Virus record (IMG/VR): IMGVR_UViG_3300025769_000932
Coordinates: 1 to 22,351 of that record
Length of the DNA stretch: 22,351 bases
Strand: one strand, 5' to 3'
From: a virus
Position numbers and translations under genes: made by a program
Notes under the pieces: model-generated
The model's database searches: none
The model's input: only the letters and a program-made list of their open reading frames with translations
Told to the model about the DNA's origin: nothing
Shown: piece after piece, positions 14,734-21,138 of the stretch
How positions within the stretch are numbered: position 1 is the stretch's first letter
Layout: every line of letters begins with the position of its first letter

Positions 14734-14907
14734 CTAATCAAGGTCGTTTAACTTTTGTTCAGTATAGCACATTTCACAAATTCCTTTATAATTTATTTCA
14801 GTATTGCATTCCGTACAGTTGCTAACATCAGATAAAATTAATTTTAATTTCTCTAATTCTTCGGGTGTTAGTTTTTTTAAATGGTCACATACTAATTTAA
14901 AACTCAT
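14734..14907 (-). CDS. Small zinc-ribbon-like protein, 57 residues
   Basis: A leftward ORF of 57 residues: a helical N-terminus (FKLVCDHLKKLTPEELEKLK) and a C-terminal four-cysteine motif, Cys31-x2-Cys34 (NCTECN) and Cys44-x2-Cys47 (GICEMCY), nine residues apart, which would form a compact zinc ribbon. Such knuckles occur in small phage and bacterial regulators and nucleic-acid-binding proteins. It is downstream of the 157-residue gene on the same strand, 57 bases away. The segment before the first cysteine (EELEKLKLILSDVSNC) resembles one in that neighbour (EELTELKKLRVGDVSNC). Orientation against the virion genes marks it as an accessory insertion. Regular cysteine spacing makes it a convincing gene despite its size. 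Confidence 0.65.
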   Translation of the reverse strand: MSFKLVCDHLKKLTPEELEKLKLILSDVSNCTECNTEINYKGICEMCYTEQKLNDLD

Positions 14908-14964
14908 ATCTTATTTTTTTAATATTAAAACTAATCTTATCTGTGGCACGTTATATACTATAGC

Positions 14965-15438
14965 TCAGAACGTAACCTTAGTCCCATCTAAATTAGTTGC
15001 AGGTTCTAAAAAGTCATTCATTTCAAATGGCACAAAATGAACTCCCATTTTGCCACCTTCTATATTTGTATTACGGTAAACAGTACCCAACTTTAGATTT
15101 TTATAAGCCAAGTAAGATTTATCAAATTCTCCTTCCTTTTGAAATCTATGCAAGTCTTTTGCATCCTCTAAAGTTGGTTCACGGTTTAGTATTTGTCTCA
15201 ACACTTCTTTTATTACATTTTCCTCCGCATCCACAAAGTTCTTAGTAATTTGTGCCATCACATCCGATAAAGCACAGTTACTAACATCACCTACACGCAA
15301 TTTTTTTAACTCAGTTAGTTCTTCGCTTATCAGTTCTATCAAAACTCCGAATCGTTGTTTATAATTATCTGGGCAAGTTTCCCAATATGTTATGTCTTCT
15401 AAAACATCTTTCAAGTATTCTAAATCTTCTTTCTTCAT
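14965..15438 (-). CDS. Minus-strand accessory protein, 157 residues
   Basis: I do not recognise this protein. It is acidic and mostly helical in its first 115 residues (KKEDLEYLKDVLEDITYWE; LIELISEELTELKKL; NVIKEVLRQILNREPTLEDA), then has a short beta-rich end (LKLGTVYRNTNIEGGKMGVHFVPFEMNDF). No membrane segment, enzyme signature or DNA-binding motif is evident. It is the first gene of a leftward pair inserted between the tail tube and portal blocks, with a plausible host-type promoter of its own at 15470-15503. A gene read against the virion genes from a host promoter is typical of a moron, meaning an accessory gene that may be expressed outside the late programme; lysogenic expression or phage exclusion is possible but unproven. 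Confidence 0.7.
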   Translation of the reverse strand: MKKEDLEYLKDVLEDITYWETCPDNYKQRFGVLIELISEELTELKKLRVGDVSNCALSDVMAQITKNFVDAEENVIKEVLRQILNREPTLEDAKDLHRFQKEGEFDKSYLAYKNLKLGTVYRNTNIEGGKMGVHFVPFEMNDFLEPATNLDGTKVTF

Positions 15439-15469
15439 CTAGTCTTTGTTAATCGTTAAAAAATCTTCG

Positions 15470-15503
15470 TAAATCTAACAATTTTAAATATATAAACAAC
15501 AAA
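15470..15503 (-). promoter_or_regulatory. Host-type promoter for the minus-strand cassette
   Basis: Reading leftward, TTTGTTG (complement of 15497-15503) is followed after 19 bases by TAGATTTA (complement of 15470-15477), one base off the Bacteroidetes -7 consensus TAnnTTTG. Transcription would start roughly 25-30 bases before the ATG at 15438. It overlaps the rightward composite motif copy 5, so the two could interfere. Confidence 0.5.
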
Positions 15504-15525
15504 TGCAAAAAAAAAAAGTTATAAT
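15495..15525 (+). promoter_or_regulatory. Composite motif copy 5 (candidate late promoter)
   Basis: AACAACAAATG at 15495-15505, 11 bases of A-rich DNA, then AGTTATAAT at 15517-15525, a two-base departure from the other copies. The ATG is at 15529. A terminator and two opposing genes separate this block from upstream rightward transcription, so the portal genes need a promoter here, and this is the only candidate I see. Confidence 0.5.
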
Positions 15526-15528
15526 AGT

Positions 15529-15900
15529 ATGACTATCTTAACAACAGATACAGGAGTGCAGAATATAACGGTTAAGCCTAGAGCAATAGGTAATAACTTA
15601 GCTAATAAGGTTTTTTTAATAGACGAAGAAACCAACGTGACTACTTCCTATAATGTTAGTGGCTACACGGAGTACGACTTATATGATAACATAAACGCTT
15701 CTTTCCCTGATTTAATAGAAGGAAGAAGGTATAAAATGCTTATATGTAGAGATGTGATTACAGATGTTAGATACTACGGGATAGCAATGTGCACGGATCA
15801 AGTTAGTACTTCTTTAGGCTTCAATGATTATAGAGATTATACGATTAATGAAGGACAATACACAGAGAACACAACAACCAACGATTTTATATTATTATGA
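15529..15900 (+). CDS. Small virion-associated protein, 123 residues
   Basis: I do not recognise a named family. The protein is soluble and beta-rich: strand-like segments NITVKPRAIGNN, KVFLIDEETNVTTSYNVSGY and RRYKMLICRDVITDVRYYGIAMCT are followed by an acidic, Tyr/Asn-rich end (INEGQYTENTTTND). The segment SGYTEYDLYDNINASFPDLIEGRRYKM is well ordered in appearance. Its stop overlaps the portal start as ATGA, so the two are translated together, suggesting a portal-associated, head-completion or minor virion role. This is positional inference. Confidence 0.55.
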   Translation: MTILTTDTGVQNITVKPRAIGNNLANKVFLIDEETNVTTSYNVSGYTEYDLYDNINASFPDLIEGRRYKMLICRDVITDVRYYGIAMCTDQVSTSLGFNDYRDYTINEGQYTENTTTNDFILL

Positions 15901-17615
15901 TAGTAGAATTAAGCAGATACACAGCACCAACAATTACCGAAGATAAACGTAATGACTGGGTGAATTATGGGGATGAAAACAACTACTACCAGTTTTTGAT
16001 TGATAGATACATTCATTCAGCAACGCACAACGCCGTAATCAATAATATATGTAGACTTATTCTAGGTAAAGGAATTAGCGCCTTAGACGCAAGCAAGAAG
16101 CCTAATGAGTACGCTCAAATGTTGACATTATTTGCAGAGGAAGACCTAGAGCGAGTAATTAAAGACTTGTACTTACTCGGAAGTGCAAGTATACAAGTAC
16201 ACTACGACAAGCCACACAAAACAATTATTAAAGCTTATCATATCGAAGAAAGACTTCTAAGACCAGAGAAATGTAATAAGGATGGGGAGATAGAGGCTTA
16301 CTACTATTCCGACAATTGGGATGACGTAAGAAAATTTGAGCCAAAGAGAATACCTTCTTTTGGATATTCAAACAAAGAGGTAGAGATACTACGTATAATG
16401 CCTTATTCCGTAGGAATGAAGTATTTTGCTTATCCAGACTATGTTGGTGCGTTGGATTACACAGTGCTAGAAGAGAAGCAATCCGAATACTTAATTAATG
16501 AGGTTAGCAACTCGTTCTCTCCAACTACTATAATAAATTTCAATAACGGCACACCTACGGAAGAGCAAATACAACAAATAGAAAGAAACGTACAAAACCA
16601 ATTAACAGGCTCAACAGGTAAAAAAGTAATCGTATCGTTCAATAAGAACCAAGACGAAAAAACAACAATAGACAGCGTGCCTTTGAACGATGCACCAGAG
16701 CACTACCAATATTTAAGTGAGGAATGTAGAAGCAAAATATTAGTAGGTCACAACGTAACGTCGCCTCTATTATTTGGTATAAGCTCAACTAATGGGTTCA
16801 GCTCAAATGCCGATGAGCTTAAAAATAGTGCCATACTATTTGACAACATGGTTATCCGCCCGAAACAACAATTAATAGTAAATGCGTTAAATAAAATACT
16901 TTCGTTTAACGGAATTTCTTTGAAATTATTCTTTAAGACTTTACAACCTTTAGAATTTACGGATTTAGAGAATGCACAAAGTGAGGAGCAAGTACAGGAG
17001 GAAACTGGAGTAGAGATGAGTTCTCATATTAATTTGAGTGATTATGGGCACGAGCTAGACCCTTCATGGATTCTAATAGATGACTTTGAGGCTACTGATT
17101 TGGATGATGAAACAGAAGAGCTAAACAATGTTAGATTGAGCGTATTAGAGTTGGTCAAAACAGGTATCTCTAAGGCTTTGTCTAGAAGTGAACAAGACAA
17201 GGTTGTTAAGGATATTAAATTCATGACTAGATATAGATACACCGGTAAGCTAAGAGAAAATACAAGACCGTTCTGTAAAGCAATGCTAGAGGCGAATAAG
17301 GTATATAGAAAAGAGGACATAATAGCAATGAGTTCAGACCCTTTGGTCAATCCTGGATGGGGACCAGAAGGTGCTGACACATACGATTTATTCCTATATA
17401 AAGGAGGAGGAGCTTGTAGACACGTGTGGAGAAGGGAAGTGTACGCAAGTGCTAATGCCGATGTGATAAGCCCATTCAATAAAGACGCTAGAAAAATAGC
17501 AACTGGAATAGCAGAAAAAAGAGGGTATAAAGTTAGGAATCCATACCAAGTTAACGTACAGCCTAACAACCTACCTAACAACGGATTTTTACCAACAAAT
17601 AAAAGGTTTCAATAA
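15897..17615 (+). CDS. Portal protein with C-terminal extension
   Basis: A 572-residue protein that forms the DNA entry ring at one capsid vertex and docks the terminase. Residues 1-400 have the features of portals: an N-terminal helical and beta wing (HNAVINNICRLILGKGIS), the stem and clip region with GSASIQVHYDKPH and KAYHIEERLLRPEK, and a long helical region near NVTSPLLFGISSTNGFSSNADELKNSAILFDNMVIRPKQQLI, where many portals carry PxxxxGI...xxxNAEE-like sequence. Residues of about 405-535 form an extra domain, with FMTRYRYTGKL, TRPFCKAML, GPEGADTYDLFLYKGGGACRHVWRREVY. Its Cys/Trp/Arg pattern recalls Mu gpF-like minor head domains, suggesting a portal-MuF-type fusion. It is ATGA-coupled upstream and TAATG-coupled downstream. 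Confidence 0.8.
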   Translation: MIVELSRYTAPTITEDKRNDWVNYGDENNYYQFLIDRYIHSATHNAVINNICRLILGKGISALDASKKPNEYAQMLTLFAEEDLERVIKDLYLLGSASIQVHYDKPHKTIIKAYHIEERLLRPEKCNKDGEIEAYYYSDNWDDVRKFEPKRIPSFGYSNKEVEILRIMPYSVGMKYFAYPDYVGALDYTVLEEKQSEYLINEVSNSFSPTTIINFNNGTPTEEQIQQIERNVQNQLTGSTGKKVIVSFNKNQDEKTTIDSVPLNDAPEHYQYLSEECRSKILVGHNVTSPLLFGISSTNGFSSNADELKNSAILFDNMVIRPKQQLIVNALNKILSFNGISLKLFFKTLQPLEFTDLENAQSEEQVQEETGVEMSSHINLSDYGHELDPSWILIDDFEATDLDDETEELNNVRLSVLELVKTGISKALSRSEQDKVVKDIKFMTRYRYTGKLRENTRPFCKAMLEANKVYRKEDIIAMSSDPLVNPGWGPEGADTYDLFLYKGGGACRHVWRREVYASANADVISPFNKDARKIATGIAEKRGYKVRNPYQVNVQPNNLPNNGFLPTNKRFQ

Positions 17616-18121
17616 TGGCAGAAGCGCTAATGATAAGCAAGGCAGACATAACTAAGTTCACTGCCTTAGACGGTAACATCGACCCTGATAAATTTGTACA
17701 ATGGGTTAAGGTAGCTCAAGATATACATATACAAACATTTTTAGGTACAGATTTATTTAACAAAATAAAAGCTGATATAGTAGCTACTACGTTAACTGGA
17801 GCTTATCAAACTTTGGTAGAGACATACGTAAAGCCTACGCTCATTCATTTCGCTATGTGCGAGTTCCTTCCATTTATGGCTTATAGCTTAACGAATAAAG
17901 GAGTATTTAAAAAGACTGCCGAGAACAGTGAATCGGTACAAAAGAACGAAGTAGATTATTTGGTAGAGAAAGAAAAGGTAATAGCTAACCATTATGCTCA
18001 AAGAATGATAGATTATATTAACTACAACATTTCGAGCTTTCCAGAGTATACGACAAATACAAATAACGACATGAATCCACTTAACAATAATGACTTTTTA
18101 TGGAAAATCGCAAAAAAATAA
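17615..18121 (+). CDS. Head-tail connector (adaptor-like) protein
   Basis: A 168-residue, mainly helical protein: LMISKADITKFTALDGNID at the start, DKFVQWVKVAQDIHIQTFLGTDLFNKI (about 24-50), then a helical bundle with LVETYVKPTLIHFAMCEFLPFMAYSLTNKGVFKK and a final helix with DYLVEKEKVIANHYAQRMIDYI. The pattern, in particular the IHIQTFLGTDLFNKI segment and the later hydrophobic helix with NKGV, resembles the adaptor proteins next to portals in Bacteroidetes phages (I associate it with DUF6712). It starts in the portal's stop codon. It would attach below the portal as the first ring of the connector. The last 20 residues are Asn-rich and probably disordered. Confidence 0.65.
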   Translation: MAEALMISKADITKFTALDGNIDPDKFVQWVKVAQDIHIQTFLGTDLFNKIKADIVATTLTGAYQTLVETYVKPTLIHFAMCEFLPFMAYSLTNKGVFKKTAENSESVQKNEVDYLVEKEKVIANHYAQRMIDYINYNISSFPEYTTNTNNDMNPLNNNDFLWKIAKK

Positions 18122-18131
18122 ATACACCTAA

Positions 18132-18163
18132 GCAAAACAATATCATCAAATTAAAGTTATATA
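18132..18163 (+). promoter_or_regulatory. Composite motif copy 6 (candidate late promoter)
   Basis: GCAAAACAA at 18132-18140 precedes AGTTATATA at 18155-18163, with a longer gap of about 14-16 bases than the other copies. The ATG is six bases further on at 18170. It heads the fibre, LamG and lysis block. Confidence 0.45.
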
Positions 18164-18169
18164 TAGAGA

Positions 18170-18625
18170 ATGGCAAACGTAAAGATATCAGCACTAACGG
18201 CAAAGGCAGCAACCTTAGAGACTACGGACAGACTAGCAATAGCTGATTATAACGGAACAACTTACGACACGAAGTATGTAACAGGGCAAGAGGTAAAGGA
18301 CTTGTCTACATTGGTAGGAATAGGAACAACAATAACTGCAACTCGTGACATCCTAGAAAGTGATAGAGATAAGATAATTCCTATTGACACTTATTCGGGT
18401 GCTGTTAACATTAACATTAACACAAACGCAACCAACGCCATAACAATTGGAGCGCAAATGATGTTTTATGTACTTGACGATACAAATGCCGTTACTGTCA
18501 CGGCTACTGGAGGTGTAGCGTTATTAGCACAAGGAAGTAAGGTTACAGCAAATGGACTATACGCTTGCTTTACACTTATCAAGATAGCAACAGATAGTTG
18601 GGTACTTGCTGGAAATTTAATTTAA
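18170..18625 (+). CDS. Fibre- or decoration-like virion protein, 151 residues
   Basis: The N-terminal 45 residues (VKISALTAKAATLETTDRLAIADYNG followed by KYVTGQEVKDL) match, in pattern, the start of the 433-residue protein at 10627: both have an LxxTD(R/Y)xxIAD core followed by a K-x-x-T segment that probably anchors the chain in the virion. The remaining part, with DKIIPIDTYSGAVNININT and DSWVLAGNLI, has the same strand order as the decoration-like protein at 12588. It therefore combines two modules present elsewhere in this window. A head or tail appendage is likely; which is unclear. No catalytic motif is seen. Confidence 0.5.
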   Translation: MANVKISALTAKAATLETTDRLAIADYNGTTYDTKYVTGQEVKDLSTLVGIGTTITATRDILESDRDKIIPIDTYSGAVNININTNATNAITIGAQMMFYVLDDTNAVTVTATGGVALLAQGSKVTANGLYACFTLIKIATDSWVLAGNLI

Positions 18626-18638
18626 TAAAATAAAAAAT

Positions 18639-18908
18639 ATGAGTTTACCAAGATTGGATCAATTAGTAGCGAGCAAAGGTGTATATATATGCAACGATAC
18701 TACGGAGGTTACAAAGACAATTAGTGCGATAGCGGTGTTAGAAGATACTGTTTTTTCAGCAATTAAAGTAGGAGGTATAGATGCAAAGGCTTCGTATATT
18801 TCAACTCCAGCAACAGCAGTTAAGGCTGGTGCAATAATAACTGGAATAGGTGTAAACTTTAGTGGAGTAACACTTACTAGTGGAAGTGTGGCACTGATAT
18901 TAGGGTAA
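18639..18908 (+). CDS. Small putative virion protein, 89 residues
   Basis: A short, Ala/Val/Ile/Gly-rich beta-type protein: LPRLDQLVASKGVYICNDT, then alternating small-residue strands VFSAIKVGGIDAKASYISTPATAVKAGAIITGIGVNFSGVTL. The alternation of hydrophobic and small residues suggests a compact barrel or fibre-tip domain, of the kind seen in small appendage proteins. It lies between the 151-residue appendage protein and the LamG protein, which it almost touches, so it may belong to the same structure. I do not recognise a family. The start codon follows AAATAAAAAAT, the usual A-rich initiation context. Confidence 0.45.
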   Translation: MSLPRLDQLVASKGVYICNDTTEVTKTISAIAVLEDTVFSAIKVGGIDAKASYISTPATAVKAGAIITGIGVNFSGVTLTSGSVALILG

Positions 18909-18912
18909 TATA

Positions 18913-19626
18913 ATGATGTACGGATACGGAAATTCTATGTTTTTATTCAATAACGGAATTATAGCAACTCCAGCAGCTAACCCTTTATGGGATAGCTTAT
19001 ACGCTGCATATAAAGCAGAATCTAATGCTGATGATAGTCTAGGCGTGTACAATGGGACAGCACAAGGAGGCTTAACTTACGGTACTGGTGTTAGTGGCTC
19101 TGACTTTGTATTCAATGGAACAAATGCCTATGTATCATTGGCTAACAACTCACTTAATTTTACTACGGATTTTTCAGTTAGTGCATGGATTAACCTGGCA
19201 AATATAACAGGGACTAAGGTAATAATAGGGAATTTATTACAGACACCAATAACAAGAGGTTGGAGGTTCGAGGTTAGTGCAGACACTCTAGGCTTGTACA
19301 TTTTCGATGCTTCATCTAATACATTTTTACAAGCTGGAGGAAGTCCATTATCTGCGAGTACATGGTATCACGTTGTATTCACAAGATTAGGATCAACAAG
19401 AACACGAATATACGTTAACGGTTCGTCGTCTATAAGTAATTCCGATACAAGAAATCCTGTTAATGATACTACTATGTACACTACAATAGGTGTTAATCAA
19501 TTCGGCTCATCTAATTTTTCTGGGTATTTCAACGGTAGTATAGATGAAGTGTATGTGTGGAATAGAGAAATAACGGCAGATGAGGTAACAGAATTATACA
19601 ATAGTGGTTCGGGCACGTTTTATTAA
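18913..19626 (+). CDS. LamG / concanavalin A-like domain protein (probable adhesin)
   Basis: A 237-residue protein whose residues of about 30-232 form one LamG-like (Laminin_G_3-type) jelly-roll domain. Landmarks are WDSLYAAYKAESNADDSLG, the DFVFNGTNAYVSLANNSLNFTTDFSVSAWINL strand series, STWYHVVFTRLGSTRTRIYVNGS, and the typical end GYFNGSIDEVYVWNREITADEVTELYNSG. The domain family binds sugars or proteins. A short N-terminal 20 residues (MYGYGNSMFLFNNGIIATPA) may attach it to the virion. It would display a receptor- or glycan-binding domain on the particle, helpful for adsorption to host polysaccharides. Two ATG codons in tandem (18913 and 18916) are equally possible starts. No catalytic residues are evident. 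Confidence 0.75.
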   Translation: MMYGYGNSMFLFNNGIIATPAANPLWDSLYAAYKAESNADDSLGVYNGTAQGGLTYGTGVSGSDFVFNGTNAYVSLANNSLNFTTDFSVSAWINLANITGTKVIIGNLLQTPITRGWRFEVSADTLGLYIFDASSNTFLQAGGSPLSASTWYHVVFTRLGSTRTRIYVNGSSSISNSDTRNPVNDTTMYTTIGVNQFGSSNFSGYFNGSIDEVYVWNREITADEVTELYNSGSGTFY

Positions 19627-19635
19627 AAATAAATT

Positions 19636-19866
19636 ATGACAGTTAGACAATTAACAACAGAACAAAAAGACCTTTTGGTAGGTCAAAAATGGGGTTACGA
19701 GAATCAATACTTTAACCCAATTCAAGATAATAACGGAGTGTGGATAATCTCCAATGAAGAAGTAAACGGATGTACGCTATCACAAGCTATTGCAATAGGG
19801 TGTGATAGTTGGTTGATTACTTTGCCAGAGATTACATTTGTACCAAAACCTGATGTTTTACCGTAA
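19636..19866 (+). CDS. Small conserved phage protein, 76 residues
   Basis: A 76-residue protein: VRQLTTEQKDLLVGQKW, then YFNPIQDNNGVWIISNEEVNGC and a Pro-rich end DSWLITLPEITFVPKP. The FNPxQDxxGxWxISxEEVxxC segment is a motif I recall from Bacteroidetes phages near tail-appendage or lysis genes, with no known function. It lies directly before the holin gene (TAATG overlap), so it is translated with the lysis proteins; an appendage chaperone or lysis regulator are both conceivable. No membrane segment. Confidence 0.6.
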   Translation: MTVRQLTTEQKDLLVGQKWGYENQYFNPIQDNNGVWIISNEEVNGCTLSQAIAIGCDSWLITLPEITFVPKPDVLP

Positions 19867-20273
19867 TGAAGGCAAGCATTGTAAGTTTTTTTAAATATAT
19901 AGGTGTAAGCTTGATAGGCTTTTTCGCTCCTTTGAAGGTTGCATTTATTCTTATTGTTATCCTGGTTGTTACGGATACCGTGACAGGAATAATGAGGGCG
20001 GGGAGGAAAGACGTTGAGAGAATAACAAGCCGTAAAGCATTTGCGATAGTGCCTAAACTTACTTTCTATTTCTTGCTTGTAATAGTTGCTCATGGGTTAT
20101 GCTTGGTAGAACCACAACTACCTTTCGTTAAGTTTGCTTTGATTGGCATCGGTTGGATAGAGGTTAAGTCAATAGACGAGAACTTTAGAGGGTTATTTGG
20201 GTTTAGCTTTATTGATAAGACGTTAACGGCAATCAAACAAGTAAATCAAATCAAAAGACATAAGGATGCGTGA
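19866..20273 (+). CDS. Holin, phage_holin_4-like
   Basis: A 135-residue inner-membrane protein with hydrophobic segments at about residues 8-20, 24-41, 58-79 and 87-100. The motif ILVVTDTVTGIMRA (about 34-47), with paired D-T and TG, is the signature of the phage_holin_4 (toxin secretion/phage lysis holin) family. It would open the inner membrane at a set time and let the endolysin, which has no signal peptide, reach the cell wall. A charged C-terminus (KQVNQIKRHKDA) fits cytoplasmic holin tails. It is TAATG-coupled to the gene before and overlaps the gene after by eight bases. Confidence 0.85.
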   Translation: MKASIVSFFKYIGVSLIGFFAPLKVAFILIVILVVTDTVTGIMRAGRKDVERITSRKAFAIVPKLTFYFLLVIVAHGLCLVEPQLPFVKFALIGIGWIEVKSIDENFRGLFGFSFIDKTLTAIKQVNQIKRHKDA

Positions 20274-20661
20274 GTGGTTGCCTTTAATATGCTTTGTATT
20301 TATTGCTTTCATTATTGGAATTGTAGGAGTTTACAAGAAGAAAGCTGCTCCAGAATTTGTAGTAAATACAGTTGAGGTAGTTAAGCTTAAGGATAAGCTT
20401 ATTACTATTAAAGATACGGTAACAAAGATTGAATATAAGCTACAAAAGGCTAAGGAAATTCACGATACTATCACGATAATTAAACAACAAGACACTTTAA
20501 TTAAGATTTTGAAGGTTGAGGTTAAATTACAGGACACTATAATTAAGAAACAAGATACTATTATAGCAAGTTGCGAGAAGGAGGTAAAGAAAGAAAAGAG
20601 AAAGAAACTACTAGCAATCGGTAGTGCGGTGTTATTAGGAATCGGATTAATCGTTAAATAA
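20266..20661 (+). CDS. Spanin-like membrane protein with a repeat-rich coiled coil
   Basis: A 131-residue protein between holin and endolysin. An N-terminal membrane segment (LICFVFIAFIIGIVGVY, about 6-22) precedes a long polar helical region (30-105) containing repeated DT(I/V/L) units: DTVTKIEYK, DTITIIKQQ, DTLIKILK, DTIIKKQ, DTIIASCEK. A second hydrophobic segment (LLAIGSAVLLGIGLIVK, about 115-131) ends the protein. Position and N-anchored coiled coil match an inner-membrane spanin (Rz-like), which links inner and outer membrane and completes lysis in Gram-negative hosts. A second C-terminal membrane segment is not standard for Rz and may make it a unimolecular spanin or a different lysis helper. 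No Rz1 ORF was noticed inside it. Confidence 0.6.
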   Translation: MREWLPLICFVFIAFIIGIVGVYKKKAAPEFVVNTVEVVKLKDKLITIKDTVTKIEYKLQKAKEIHDTITIIKQQDTLIKILKVEVKLQDTIIKKQDTIIASCEKEVKKEKRKKLLAIGSAVLLGIGLIVK

Positions 20662-21092
20662 TGGAAATTTCAAGAAAAGGTATAGACTTAATAAAGAAGT
20701 TCGAAGGATGCAGATTGAAAGCGTATAGATGTAGTGCTGGTGTGCCTACAATTGGATATGGCAACACTTATTACGAAGATGGCAGTAAAGTAAAGATAGG
20801 TGATATGATTACACAAGAGCGTGCTGAATCGCTTTTAAAGGAGTTGGTAAAGAAATACTACCACCAACACAAAAACATTACGCAAAATCAATTTAATGCT
20901 ATTACTTCATTCTGTTACAACGTAGGGAATGGTAATTATAACAAATCAACTTTAAAGAAAAAGCTTTTAATTAATCCAAACGATCCAAGTATTCGCAATG
21001 AGTTTATGAAATGGAACAAGGCTGGAGGAAAAGAACTACTAGGACTAACAAGACGTAGGAAAGCGGAAGCAGATTTGTACTTCTCAAAATAA
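20661..21092 (+). CDS. GH24 endolysin (phage lysozyme)
   Basis: A 143-residue phage lysozyme that cleaves the beta-1,4 bond between N-acetylmuramic acid and N-acetylglucosamine. The catalytic triad has the lambdoid spacing E-8-(D/C)-5-T: Glu15 (KKFEG), Cys24 (YRCSAG) and Thr30 (VPTIGYG). The central residue is Cys, an accepted family variant of the Asp of T4 lysozyme. The family's C-terminal part is visible as ITSFCYNVGNGNY, FMKWNKAGGKELLGLTRRRKAEADLY. There is no signal peptide or SAR segment, so export depends on the holin two genes upstream. It starts in the stop codon of the spanin-like gene and is followed by a strong terminator. Confidence 0.93.
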   Translation: MEISRKGIDLIKKFEGCRLKAYRCSAGVPTIGYGNTYYEDGSKVKIGDMITQERAESLLKELVKKYYHQHKNITQNQFNAITSFCYNVGNGNYNKSTLKKKLLINPNDPSIRNEFMKWNKAGGKELLGLTRRRKAEADLYFSK

Positions 21093-21099
21093 CTAATTT

Positions 21100-21130
21100 A
21101 TAGCACTCGTAAAAAAAGTGCTATTTTTTT
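21100..21130 (+). terminator. Rho-independent terminator ending the lysis block
   Basis: ATAGCACT (21100-21107) pairs perfectly with AGTGCTAT (21117-21124), around a nine-base A-rich loop, followed by a seven-base T-run. It lies eight bases beyond the endolysin stop and marks the end of the late transcription unit. Confidence 0.88.
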
Positions 21131-21138
21131 ATCTAATA

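Noticed and set aside
15060-15068. TATATTTG in the plus direction inside the leftward 157-residue gene as a promoter
   Set aside because: The -7 match is exact but there is no rightward gene close behind it before 15529, and it lies in coding DNA; chance is likely in AT-rich sequence.
14804-15245. Plus-strand ORFs across the leftward cassette
   Set aside because: They are complements of two better supported minus-strand genes, one with regular CxxC spacing and the other with a promoter and normal protein composition.
20661-21092. Cys24 in place of Asp in the endolysin active site as a sign of inactivity
   Set aside because: Cys at this position is an accepted variant in the phage lysozyme family with E-8-(D/C)-5-T spacing, which is kept here.
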